Source: CAKAHY01 sp041848045 (lineage in GTDB: Bacteria > Bacillota > Clostridia > Lachnospirales > Lachnospiraceae). Taken from it: DNA of 13,998 nt. The notes below the pieces were generated by a model. The model saw nothing but the letters and a program-made list of their open reading frames with translations. It made no database searches and was not told the origin of the DNA. The position numbers and the translations under genes were made by a program. The stretch lies in the NCBI GenBank assembly GCA_041848045.1, contig JBGZHY010000072.1:1-13998 (forward strand), written 5' to 3'. Shown one piece after another: positions 7,012-13,998 of the stretch (position 1 is the stretch's first letter; each line of letters begins with the position of its first letter).

Positions 7012-7019
7012 CGATATCT

Positions 7020-8111
7020 ATGGAAGCAAAGATTTGTTTGATTCCGGGGGACGGAATCGGGCCGGAAATTGTGGCGGAAGCGAAAAAGGTTCTGGACCAT
7101 ACGGCGTTGTTGTACGGACATCATTTTTCTTATCAAGAGATTGATATGGGCGGCTGCTCCATTGATAAGTACGGAGAGCCTCTGACCGAAGAGAATTTGC
7201 AGCTTGCAAAGGACAGTGCGGCGGTGCTTTTGGGAGCCGTCGGCGGAGATGTGGGAAATTCCCGTTGGTATGCTGTGGCGCCGGATTTAAGACCGGAGGC
7301 GGGGCTTTTGAAGATTCGCAAGGAGCTCGGCTTGTTTGCCAACATCAGACCGGCGTATTTATATAAAGAATTGGCGAGGGCCTGTCCGCTGAAAGAGGAG
7401 ATTATCGGCGAGGGCTTTGATATGGTCATCGTACGGGAGCTGACCGGAGGGCTGTATTTCGGAGAAAGGCATACGAAGCAAACAGAAGGGAAATGGAAAG
7501 CGACGGATACCTTAAGCTATACGGAGGATGAGATTCGCAGGATTGCCCATAAGGCCTTTGAGATTGCCGAAAAAAGAAACCGGAAGGTTACCAGTGTGGA
7601 CAAGGCGAATGTACTGGATTCTTCCCGTTTGTGGAGGAAGGTGACGGAGGAAGTGGCGCAGTCTTATCCGGATGTTCTGCTGGAGCACATGCTGGTGGAT
7701 AACTGTGCCATGCAGCTGGTGATGCGTCCGCAGCAATTTGACGTTATCCTGACGGAAAATATGTTCGGCGATATTTTATCCGACGAGGCAAGCATGCTGA
7801 CGGGCTCCATCGGAATGTTAAGCAGCGCCAGCTTAAACGAAAGCCGACACGGCTTATATGAACCGAGTCACGGCTCCGCGCCGGACATTGCGGGTAAGGA
7901 CATAGCCAATCCCATAGCCACCATTCTGTCGGCAGCCATGCTTTTGCGTTATTCCCTCGGATTGGAAGCGGAAGCCAAAGCGGTGGAGGCGGCTGTAGGC
8001 AAGGTACTGGAAGAGGGATACAGAACGGCGGATATTTACAGCGAGGGCTGCAAAAGGCTCTCCACAAGGCAGATGGGGGATGCGATTGTTGCCCGCATTT
8101 GCAGGATATAA
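7020..8111 (+). CDS. leuB: 3-isopropylmalate dehydrogenase
   Basis: LeuB oxidises and decarboxylates 3-isopropylmalate with NAD+ to give 2-oxoisocaproate, the third step specific to leucine synthesis, in the cytoplasm. The protein has 363 residues, normal for the family. Visible signatures: LIPGDGIGPEIV near the N-terminus, the substrate-binding stretch RPEAGLLKIRKELGLFANIR, RELTGGLYFG, catalytic Lys195 in SVDKANVLDSS, the metal-binding aspartates D227 (VDNCAMQLV), D251 and D255 (NMFGDILSDEASML), and the cofactor-site motif GLYEPSHGSAPDIAGKDIANP. Spacing between Lys195 and D251 equals that in well-studied LeuB enzymes. It is first in the operon, 25 bp before ilvD. No leuA, leuC or leuD is present here, so the rest of the leucine pathway must be upstream or elsewhere. 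Confidence 0.97.
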   Translation: MEAKICLIPGDGIGPEIVAEAKKVLDHTALLYGHHFSYQEIDMGGCSIDKYGEPLTEENLQLAKDSAAVLLGAVGGDVGNSRWYAVAPDLRPEAGLLKIRKELGLFANIRPAYLYKELARACPLKEEIIGEGFDMVIVRELTGGLYFGERHTKQTEGKWKATDTLSYTEDEIRRIAHKAFEIAEKRNRKVTSVDKANVLDSSRLWRKVTEEVAQSYPDVLLEHMLVDNCAMQLVMRPQQFDVILTENMFGDILSDEASMLTGSIGMLSSASLNESRHGLYEPSHGSAPDIAGKDIANPIATILSAAMLLRYSLGLEAEAKAVEAAVGKVLEEGYRTADIYSEGCKRLSTRQMGDAIVARICRI

Positions 8112-8136
8112 GAATAAAAAAGTAAAGAGGAAAAAC

Positions 8137-9822
8137 ATGAGAAGTGACAATATAAAAGCGGGTATGCAGCAGGCGCCGAGCCGCTCTCTGTTGCGAGCCC
8201 TAGGAATGACAACGGAAGAGATGCAAAAGCCCCTCATCGGCATCGTAAGCTCCTTTAACGAGGTGGTACCGGGGCACATCAATATTGATAAGATTGTGGA
8301 TGCGGTGAAAATGGGTGTTGCGGAAGCCGGCGGCATGCCTCTGGTCTTTCCGGCGATTGCGGTTTGCGACGGCATTGCCATGGGACATGAGGGCATGCGC
8401 TATTCTTTGGTCAGCAGAGATTTGATTGCCGATTCCACGGAATGTATGGCGCTTGCCCATCAGTTCGATGCCCTGGTTATGGTACCCAACTGTGATAAAA
8501 ATGTGCCGGGGCTTTTGATGGCGGCGGCAAGGGTAAATGTACCTACGGTATTTGTCAGCGGCGGTCCTATGTTGGCAGGCAGGGTTAGGGGGAATAAGAC
8601 TTCCTTGTCCGGTATGTTTGAAGCGGTAGGGGCCTATGCGGCGGGAACCATGACAGAGGAGGATGTGGAAGATTACGAGAAAAAGGTCTGCCCGACCTGC
8701 GGTTCCTGTTCCGGTATGTATACAGCCAATTCCATGAACTGTCTGACGGAGGTTCTGGGTATGGGGCTGGAAGGAAACGGAACGATACCGGCAGTGTATT
8801 CGGAGCGTATTCGTCTGGCGAAGCGTGCAGGCTATGCCGTTATGGAAATGCTCAAAAGAGATATCCGGCCGAGGGATATTATGACGGAGAAAGCCTTTAT
8901 GAATGCTCTGGCGATGGATATGGCGTTGGGCTGTTCCACCAACTCCATGCTGCATTTGCCGGCGATTGCCCATGAGGCAGGAATCAGCCTTGATTTGGAG
9001 CTGATCAATACCGTCAGCTCCCGAACGCCGAATCTTTGTCACTTGGCTCCGGCAGGCCATACTTACATGGAAGATTTATATGAGGCGGGCGGTATTTACG
9101 CAGTAATGAAGGAATTGTCCGGGAAAGATTTGCTGCACCTGGATTGTATGACGGTAACGGGCAAAACCGTAGGTGAAAATATACGGCATGCAAGGAATCT
9201 GGATACCCGGGTTATTCGCCCGATTGAAAACCCTTATTCCGAAACGGGCGGCATTGCCGTATTAAGCGGCAATATTGCGCCGGAAAAATGTGTGGTGAAG
9301 CGCTCTGCCGTGCTGGAGAGCATGCTGAAACATTCCGGTCCCGCCAGAGTCTTTGACAGCGAGGATGAAGCCATTGTTGCCATCAAGGGCGGTAAGATTG
9401 TGCCGGGAGATGTAGTGGTTATCCGCTATGAGGGACCGAAGGGAGGTCCGGGCATGCGTGAAATGCTGAACCCGACTTCCGCCATCGCCGGTATGGGGTT
9501 GGATACCTCCGTGGCGCTGATTACGGACGGACGTTTTTCGGGAGCAAGCCGCGGCGCTTCCATCGGACATGTTTCGCCGGAGGCGGTTGTGGGCGGACCT
9601 ATTGCTCTTTTGCAGGAGGGGGATATCATTGATATAGATATCAATAACAACTCTCTGCAGGCCAGGGTCAGTGAAGAGGAATTTGCAAGAAGAAGAAAGG
9701 AATGGAAGCCAAGAATCAATCCGGCAAGCGGATACTTGGCAAGGTACCGTTCTTTGGTGACGAGCGCACCAAAGGGAGCTACTCTTTCAACGGATTTTTG
9801 TACGGCACACTTCGGTGAATGA
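8137..9822 (+). CDS. ilvD: Dihydroxy-acid dehydratase
   Basis: IlvD dehydrates 2,3-dihydroxy-isovalerate and 2,3-dihydroxy-3-methylvalerate to the 2-oxo acids of valine and isoleucine, using an iron-sulfur cluster and Mg2+. From ATG 8137 it has 561 residues; AAAGAGG ends 6 bases before this start, while the frame-extending codons upstream overlap the end of leuB and are not conserved. Key motifs are IAVCDGIAMGHEGMRYSL, VPNCDKNVPG (C119), CPTCGSCSGMYTANSMNCL (C185, C188, C191) and GRFSGASRGASIGHVSPEA. The early segment reads VPGHINID rather than the PCN form of the [2Fe-2S] subgroup, so the oxygen-sensitive [4Fe-4S] type is more likely (inference from family knowledge). Its TGA overlaps an ATG at 9819, but ilvB most likely starts 30 bases later. 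Confidence 0.97.
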   Translation: MRSDNIKAGMQQAPSRSLLRALGMTTEEMQKPLIGIVSSFNEVVPGHINIDKIVDAVKMGVAEAGGMPLVFPAIAVCDGIAMGHEGMRYSLVSRDLIADSTECMALAHQFDALVMVPNCDKNVPGLLMAAARVNVPTVFVSGGPMLAGRVRGNKTSLSGMFEAVGAYAAGTMTEEDVEDYEKKVCPTCGSCSGMYTANSMNCLTEVLGMGLEGNGTIPAVYSERIRLAKRAGYAVMEMLKRDIRPRDIMTEKAFMNALAMDMALGCSTNSMLHLPAIAHEAGISLDLELINTVSSRTPNLCHLAPAGHTYMEDLYEAGGIYAVMKELSGKDLLHLDCMTVTGKTVGENIRHARNLDTRVIRPIENPYSETGGIAVLSGNIAPEKCVVKRSAVLESMLKHSGPARVFDSEDEAIVAIKGGKIVPGDVVVIRYEGPKGGPGMREMLNPTSAIAGMGLDTSVALITDGRFSGASRGASIGHVSPEAVVGGPIALLQEGDIIDIDINNNSLQARVSEEEFARRRKEWKPRINPASGYLARYRSLVTSAPKGATLSTDFCTAHFGE

Positions 9823-9834
9823 TAAAAACAAGTA

Positions 9835-9840
9835 GGGGAG
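9835..9840 (+). promoter_or_regulatory. Ribosome binding site fixing the ATG start of ilvB
   Basis: GGGGAG at 9835-9840 sits 8 bases before ATG 9849. The in-frame ATG at 9819, which overlaps the ilvD stop as ATGA, has no Shine-Dalgarno and would add ten non-conserved residues. Confidence 0.75.
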
Positions 9841-9848
9841 AAGAAGAT

Positions 9849-11534
9849 ATGGCGTTAAAAACAGGTGCTGAAATAGTAATAGAATGCTTAAAGGAGCAGG
9901 GGGTAGATACGGTATTCGGCTATCCCGGCGGCAGTATTTTGAATATATATGATGCTTTGTATAAGCATTCCGATGAGATTACACATATTTTGACCAGTCA
10001 CGAGCAGGGGGCGAGTCATGCGGCGGACGGTTATTCCAGAGCGACGGGTAAGATCGGCGTTTGTCTGGCAACCAGCGGTCCCGGTGCCACCAATCTGGTG
10101 ACGGGGATTGCCACCGCGTACATGGACAGTATTCCGATGGTTGCCATTACCTGTAATGTGGCAAATGTACTGCTGGGAAGAGATTCTTTCCAGGAGGTGG
10201 ATATCCTTGGCGTAACCATGCCGGTTACCAAGTACAACTTTATTGTAAAGGACGGCAATAAGCTGGCAGACTGCATTCGCCGTGCCTTTCGGATTGCGGC
10301 AGGCGGACGTCCGGGTCCGGTGCTGGTGGACATTACCAAGGATGTGACGGGAGATAGCTTTGAGTATGAATACAAGGCACCCGAGGCGCCGGAAAAGGTG
10401 GCGCCGGCTTACACGGAAGAGGATGTGGAAGAGGTGCTGCAGTTAATCCGCAAGTCCCAGAAGCCGTATATCCTGGTAGGCGGCGGCTGTATTGCCGGCA
10501 ATGCGGCGGATGAGGTGAATGCCTTTGCCAATAAGATTCATGCACCGGTGGCGGATACCTTGCAGGGAATGGGAGCTTTTGACGGTTCTCATGAGCTTTA
10601 TACCGGCATGGTGGGTATGCACGGAACCAAGACCAGCAACCTGGGCATTACGGAAAGCGACCTTCTGATTGCCATCGGCGTACGTTTTTCCGATCGTGTT
10701 ATCGGAAAATCCACAAAATTTGCAAGAAATGCCAAAATTGTGCATATCGACATCGATGCTGCGGAAATCAACAAGAATGTAAAGGCTTACAAGGCTCTGG
10801 TGGGAGATGCGAAGGAGGTTTTACGAAAGCTGATCTCCAGGCTGGATCCTTTAAGACATGACGAGTGGGTGAACCACATCGAGCGGATGAAGGATATGTA
10901 TCCGCTTTCCTATAATAAAAATGTGCTGACGGGACCGTATATCATAGAAACCCTGGATAAGCTGACGGCAGATGATGATATTATCGTAACGGAGGTAGGG
11001 CAGCACCAGATGTGGGCGGCGCAGTTTTACAAGTATCGCAAGCCGAGAACCCTCTTGACCTCCGGCGGTTTGGGAACTATGGGCTACGGCCTGGGAGCCG
11101 CTTTAGGAGCGAAGCTTGGCTGTAAGGATAAGAAAGTGATCAACATTGCCGGAGACGGCTGCTTCCGCATGAATATGAATGAGATTGCCACCGCCACCCG
11201 ATACAACATTCCTATTGTTCAGCTTGTCATCAACAATGAGGTCCTCGGTATGGTGAGGCAGTGGCAGAATCTCTTCTACGGCAAGCGTTATTCCGCTACG
11301 ATTCTGAAGGATAAGGTGGATTTTGTGAAATTGGCGCAGGCTTTGGGTGCCAAGGCATACCGGGTGGAGAAGAAAGAGGATTTGGAGCCGATTTTAAAAG
11401 AAGCCCTTGCCTTGAACGAGCCTGTATTGGTGGAGTGCCTGATCGGCATTGACGACAAGGTATTTCCGATGGTTTCGCCGGGAGCTGCCATTCAGGATGT
11501 ATTTGACGAGAAGGATTTGGAACTCAAAAAATAA
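9849..11534 (+). CDS. ilvB: Acetolactate (acetohydroxyacid) synthase, large catalytic subunit
   Basis: IlvB condenses two pyruvates to acetolactate, or pyruvate plus 2-oxobutyrate to acetohydroxybutyrate, the first common step to valine, leucine and isoleucine. The 561-residue protein has the full thiamine-diphosphate enzyme layout: an N-terminal PYR domain with catalytic Glu52 in SHEQGASHAADGYSRATGK, a central FAD-binding domain, and a C-terminal PP domain with the ThDP/Mg motif GDGCF (435 on) ending at NNEVLGMVRQWQ. The RFSDR segment (279-283) matches the RFDDR signature of FAD-using anabolic AHAS rather than the catabolic AlsS type. The ACT-domain regulatory subunit IlvN, often the next gene, is absent; serC follows 29 bp later. 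Feedback control therefore depends on a small subunit encoded elsewhere, if one exists. Confidence 0.96.
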   Translation: MALKTGAEIVIECLKEQGVDTVFGYPGGSILNIYDALYKHSDEITHILTSHEQGASHAADGYSRATGKIGVCLATSGPGATNLVTGIATAYMDSIPMVAITCNVANVLLGRDSFQEVDILGVTMPVTKYNFIVKDGNKLADCIRRAFRIAAGGRPGPVLVDITKDVTGDSFEYEYKAPEAPEKVAPAYTEEDVEEVLQLIRKSQKPYILVGGGCIAGNAADEVNAFANKIHAPVADTLQGMGAFDGSHELYTGMVGMHGTKTSNLGITESDLLIAIGVRFSDRVIGKSTKFARNAKIVHIDIDAAEINKNVKAYKALVGDAKEVLRKLISRLDPLRHDEWVNHIERMKDMYPLSYNKNVLTGPYIIETLDKLTADDDIIVTEVGQHQMWAAQFYKYRKPRTLLTSGGLGTMGYGLGAALGAKLGCKDKKVINIAGDGCFRMNMNEIATATRYNIPIVQLVINNEVLGMVRQWQNLFYGKRYSATILKDKVDFVKLAQALGAKAYRVEKKEDLEPILKEALALNEPVLVECLIGIDDKVFPMVSPGAAIQDVFDEKDLELKK

Positions 11535-11563
11535 GCTTGGCGGGAACGAGAAAAGAGGTATAT

Positions 11564-12649
11564 ATGGGAAGAGTATTTAACTTTAGTGCCGGACCGGCGA
11601 TGTTGCCTAAGGAGGTGCTGCAGGAAATCGCACAGGAAATGACGGATTACAGGGGGACGGGAATGTCCGTTATGGAAATGAGCCACCGTTCCGGAGAATA
11701 CGAAGCGATTATCGAAGATGCACAGTCAAGGCTGCGCGCCTTGATGCAGATACCGGACAACTATAAGGTATTGTTTTTACAAGGCGGCGCGCACCAGCAG
11801 TTTGCCATGGTACCCATGAACCTGATGCGCAACAGGGTAGCGGATTATATCATCACGGGACAGTGGGCGAAGCGGGCATGGCAGGAAGCAAAGCTCTACG
11901 GCGAAGCGAGGGCTGTTGCCAGCAGTGCGGATGAAACCTTTTCCTATATACCGGACTGCAGTGATTTGGATATTGCCGAAAAGGCGGATTATGTGCATAT
12001 TTGTGAGAATAACACCATTTACGGGACAAAATTCAAGACTCTCCCGAATACAAAGGGAAAGACTTTGGTGGCGGACATCTCTTCCTGCTTTTTGTCAGAG
12101 CCGATGGACGTGACAAAGTACGGGCTTTTGTATGGCGGTGCCCAGAAAAATATCGGGCCGGCAGGCGTGGTCATCGTCATCATTCGAGAGGATTTGATCC
12201 GAGAGGAGGTCTTGGAGGGAACGCCGACGATGCTGCGTTATAAAACCCATGCGGACAACGATTCCATGTATAATACGCCCAATACCTACGGCATTTATAT
12301 CTGCGGCAAGGTGTTTGCCTGGCTGCAAAAGCAGGGAGGACTGCAGAGCATACAGGCGGTGAACGAAAAGAAAGCGGCGATTTTGTACGATTTTTTGGAC
12401 GAGAGCAGGCTTTTTCGGGGACCTGTGCGCAAGGCGGATCGCTCCCTGATGAATGTAACCTTTGTAACCGATAAAGAGGAACTGGATGCTGCCTTTATTA
12501 AAGAGGCAAAAACGAGAGGTTTTGTCAATTTGAAGGGACACAGAAGCGTCGGCGGTATGCGGGCCAGCATTTACAATGCCATGCCGACGGAAGGAGTGGA
12601 GAAATTGGTTGCCTTTATGAGAGAATTTGAGGAAAGGCACGTGAGGTAG
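11564..12649 (+). CDS. serC: Phosphoserine aminotransferase
   Basis: SerC transfers an amino group from glutamate to 3-phosphohydroxypyruvate, giving O-phosphoserine in the second step of serine synthesis; it is a cytoplasmic PLP enzyme. From ATG 11564 the protein has 361 residues, the usual length. It begins VFNFSAGPAMLPKEVL, the family's N-terminal signature. PLP-site features include QGGAHQQFAMVPMNL, the aspartate in VADISSCFLS, and the Schiff-base Lys195 in YGGAQKNIGPAGV. The end KGHRSVGGMRASIYNAMP is also typical. AAGAGGT (11553-11559) lies just upstream, which favours this start over a TTG at 11537. It lies between ilvB (29 bp gap) and serA (3 bp gap), so it is co-transcribed and probably coupled with serA. 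Confidence 0.97.
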   Translation: MGRVFNFSAGPAMLPKEVLQEIAQEMTDYRGTGMSVMEMSHRSGEYEAIIEDAQSRLRALMQIPDNYKVLFLQGGAHQQFAMVPMNLMRNRVADYIITGQWAKRAWQEAKLYGEARAVASSADETFSYIPDCSDLDIAEKADYVHICENNTIYGTKFKTLPNTKGKTLVADISSCFLSEPMDVTKYGLLYGGAQKNIGPAGVVIVIIREDLIREEVLEGTPTMLRYKTHADNDSMYNTPNTYGIYICGKVFAWLQKQGGLQSIQAVNEKKAAILYDFLDESRLFRGPVRKADRSLMNVTFVTDKEELDAAFIKEAKTRGFVNLKGHRSVGGMRASIYNAMPTEGVEKLVAFMREFEERHVR

Positions 12650-12652
12650 GAA

Positions 12653-13816
12653 ATGAAAACAATATATTGCTTGGATAAGATTGCCAAAGTGGGAATGGAC
12701 GTGTTTCACGCCGATTATATGCTGGTGGATGAAATGCAGCAGGCGCAGGGGCTTTTGCTGCGCTCCAGCAGCCTCCATGAAGCGGTCTTTGATCGGAAGC
12801 TTTTGGCGATAGCAAGAGCAGGAGCCGGCGTCAACAACATTCCTTTGGAGCGTCTGACGGCGGAGGGCGTGGTGGTTTTTAATACGCCCGGAGCCAATGC
12901 AAACGGTGTTAAAGAGCTGGTTATCTGCGGTATGCTGCTGGCTGCTAGGGATATTGCGGGAGGCATCAACTGGGTACAGGACATCAGGGACAGCGAAAAC
13001 ATTGAGAAAGAGGTTGAAAAAGGCAAAAAGGCCTTTGCCGGCAGCGAAATCCGCGGCAAGAAGCTGGGGGTTATCGGCCTGGGGGCAATCGGCGCAATGG
13101 TTGCCAATGCCGCGGAAGCCTTGGGGATGGAGGTTTTGGGCTATGACCCTTATATTTCCGTACACTCTGCCTGGAACCTTTCCAGACGTATCCGCCATAT
13201 TACGGATTTGCAGCAGATTTTTGCGGAAAGTGATTATATCACCCTGCACCTGCCTCTGACTGCAGATAATACCGGTCTGATTGACGGGAAGGCTCTGGAA
13301 CAGATGAAAGAGGGCGTAGTGCTGTTAAATTTTGCCAGAGATTTACTGGTTAAGGATGAGGATATGGCGCTGGCTTTAAAAAGCGGCAAAGTGAAGCGTT
13401 ATGTGACGGATTTTCCGAATCGCCATTCCGCCAATACCAGCGGTGTGATTGCCATACCGCATCTGGGGGCGTCCACCGAGGAAAGCGAGGATAATTGTGC
13501 AGTGATGGCGGCGCAGCAGCTGCAGGATTATATAGACAACGGAAATATTAAAAATTCCGTGAATTATCCGGACTGTGATATGGGAATTTGTGACGATGTA
13601 TGCAGGTTGACCCTTCTGCACAAGAACGTGCCGAATATGATCGGGCAGATTTCGACGATACTGGCGAAATACAACATCAATATTGCGGACATGACGAATA
13701 AAAGCAGGGATAAATTTGCATACACCATGCTTGATTTGGAAAGTAGGGCGGAAGAATCTTTATTGCAGGAGTTGGCAGCCATAGAAGGGGTGCTGAAGCT
13801 TCGCTGCATACAGTAA
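12653..13816 (+). CDS. serA: D-3-phosphoglycerate dehydrogenase (short ACT-domain type)
   Basis: SerA oxidises 3-phosphoglycerate with NAD+ to 3-phosphohydroxypyruvate, the entry to serine synthesis. The 387-residue protein has a substrate-binding domain (RAGAGVNNIPL, 55-65), a Rossmann fold with GVIGLGAIG (139-147) and D165 for NAD, and a C-terminal ACT domain (about 317-387; LLHKNVPNMIGQISTILAKY) likely to sense serine. Catalytic Arg229 (NFARD) and His270 (IPHLGAST) are present. The superfamily's catalytic Glu is not: counting as in E. coli SerA (R+29) the position is His258, and no Glu occurs from 253 to 270. This loop is also 11 residues shorter. The pairing with serC and the GNIKNSVNYP linker still make SerA the best call. 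The start is 3 bp after serC, with AGGTAGGA just before it. Confidence 0.92.
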   Translation: MKTIYCLDKIAKVGMDVFHADYMLVDEMQQAQGLLLRSSSLHEAVFDRKLLAIARAGAGVNNIPLERLTAEGVVVFNTPGANANGVKELVICGMLLAARDIAGGINWVQDIRDSENIEKEVEKGKKAFAGSEIRGKKLGVIGLGAIGAMVANAAEALGMEVLGYDPYISVHSAWNLSRRIRHITDLQQIFAESDYITLHLPLTADNTGLIDGKALEQMKEGVVLLNFARDLLVKDEDMALALKSGKVKRYVTDFPNRHSANTSGVIAIPHLGASTEESEDNCAVMAAQQLQDYIDNGNIKNSVNYPDCDMGICDDVCRLTLLHKNVPNMIGQISTILAKYNINIADMTNKSRDKFAYTMLDLESRAEESLLQELAAIEGVLKLRCIQ

Positions 13817-13831
13817 AAGCGGGGACGGGAT

Positions 13832-13998
13832 ATGAGGAAAGAAGAATTTTTGGAGGGTCTTGGCAGAGCCTTGTCCGTAACGGGCTCCCAGGCTTTGGTG
13901 GATGAGAATATAAAATACTATGCCTCCTACATTGAGGAAGAAAAGGCAAGAGGACGGGAAGAAGAGGAAATTGTGGACGAGCTGGGCGATCCGCGACT
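13832..13998 (+). CDS. HAAS/DUF1700-type protein, N-terminal part (3' end outside window)
   Basis: The first 55 residues of a gene cut by the window end. MRKEEFLEGLGRAL, then YYASYIEEE and EEEIVDELGDPR, are the three-helix HAAS signature seen at the N-terminus of DUF1700 proteins, which usually continue with several membrane helices. Family knowledge links many such proteins to small PadR-like regulators and envelope-stress responses; no such regulator is visible here. It starts 15 bp after serA behind a weak purine-rich site (GGGGACGGG), so it seems to be carried on the amino-acid operon transcript. Its actual function and full domain layout cannot be seen. Confidence 0.8.
   Translation, partial: MRKEEFLEGLGRALSVTGSQALVDENIKYYASYIEEEKARGREEEEIVDELGDPR

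Noticed and set aside
6897..7019. N-terminal extension of LeuB from GTG 6897
   Set aside because: LeuB proteins begin at the KICLIPGDG stretch. A perfect AGGAGG sits before ATG 7020, and the predicted promoter lies inside the extension.
6824..7019. T-box riboswitch upstream of leuB
   Set aside because: AGGGTGAGGG at 6894-6903 slightly recalls the T-box, but the ACCGCG part, the specifier domain and a terminator/antiterminator pair are all missing.
6991..7041. Possible 16-codon leader peptide (GTG 6991, Arg-rich) overlapping the leuB start
   Set aside because: The G-rich stretch that could serve as its ribosome site is too far away, the codons are not Leu/Ile/Val-rich, and no attenuator structure is linked to it.
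8200..9060. Minus-strand open frame (286 codons) opposite ilvD
   Set aside because: An antisense shadow of a highly conserved enzyme gene; His/Arg-rich with no motif.
9819..9848. ilvB start at ATG 9819 overlapping the ilvD stop (ATGA)
   Set aside because: An attractive coupling arrangement, but there is no ribosome site before it, a good one precedes ATG 9849, and the extra residues are not conserved in the family.
12095..13249. Long minus-strand open frame (384 codons) opposite serC and serA
   Set aside because: Both genes on the plus strand are certain. The reverse frame has antisense-type composition and matches no family I know.

Overview
The window looks like chromosomal DNA from a Gram-positive Clostridia-type bacterium, most likely a relative of Lachnospiraceae. 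This is inferred from gene content: RNase Y, a secreted protein with choline-binding-type cell-wall repeats, the short ACT-domain form of SerA, a leuB-ilvD-ilvB cluster, and a HAAS/DUF1700 protein. All genes I accept lie on the + strand. I see no tRNA, rRNA, CRISPR array, insertion sequence or phage gene, and no gene-free stretch longer than 300 bases.

Region 1 (1-3973) is the end of an efflux or export operon. It holds the C-terminal half of an RND-family permease, cut by the window edge, followed by two tandem, divergent TolC-like secreted coiled-coil proteins. TolC-like partners are unexpected if the host has no outer membrane. The first has an odd translation-initiation region: a strong Shine-Dalgarno is separated from its ATG by a perfect 9-bp hairpin.

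Region 2 (about 3990-5690) is a single-gene unit for ribonuclease Y (rny). It has a good sigma-A-like promoter, an inverted repeat at the predicted mRNA 5' end, a GTG start set by a perfect Shine-Dalgarno, and a strong intrinsic terminator.

Region 3 (about 5693-6823) is another single-gene unit. It encodes a secreted protein with an N-terminal beta-rich part, an FN3-like middle and about three C-terminal wall-binding repeats, and it ends in an intrinsic terminator.

Region 4 (about 6924 to the window end) is one long biosynthetic operon: leuB, ilvD, ilvB, serC, serA, then the start of a HAAS/DUF1700 gene. Gaps are 3-29 bp throughout. IlvB and IlvD make branched-chain 2-oxo acids (IlvC, between them in the pathway, is not here). 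LeuB commits carbon to leucine. SerA and SerC make phosphoserine from 3-phosphoglycerate. The AHAS small subunit (ilvN), ilvC, leuA, leuCD and serB are not in the window. The operon has a credible promoter whose predicted +1 coincides with a leader hairpin. SerA lacks the canonical catalytic glutamate of its superfamily.

I do not see a clearly new multi-gene system. The most noteworthy items are the RND plus twin TolC-like set, the hairpin-split ribosome-binding site, the SerA active-site change, and a membrane-signalling HAAS gene at the end of an amino-acid operon.
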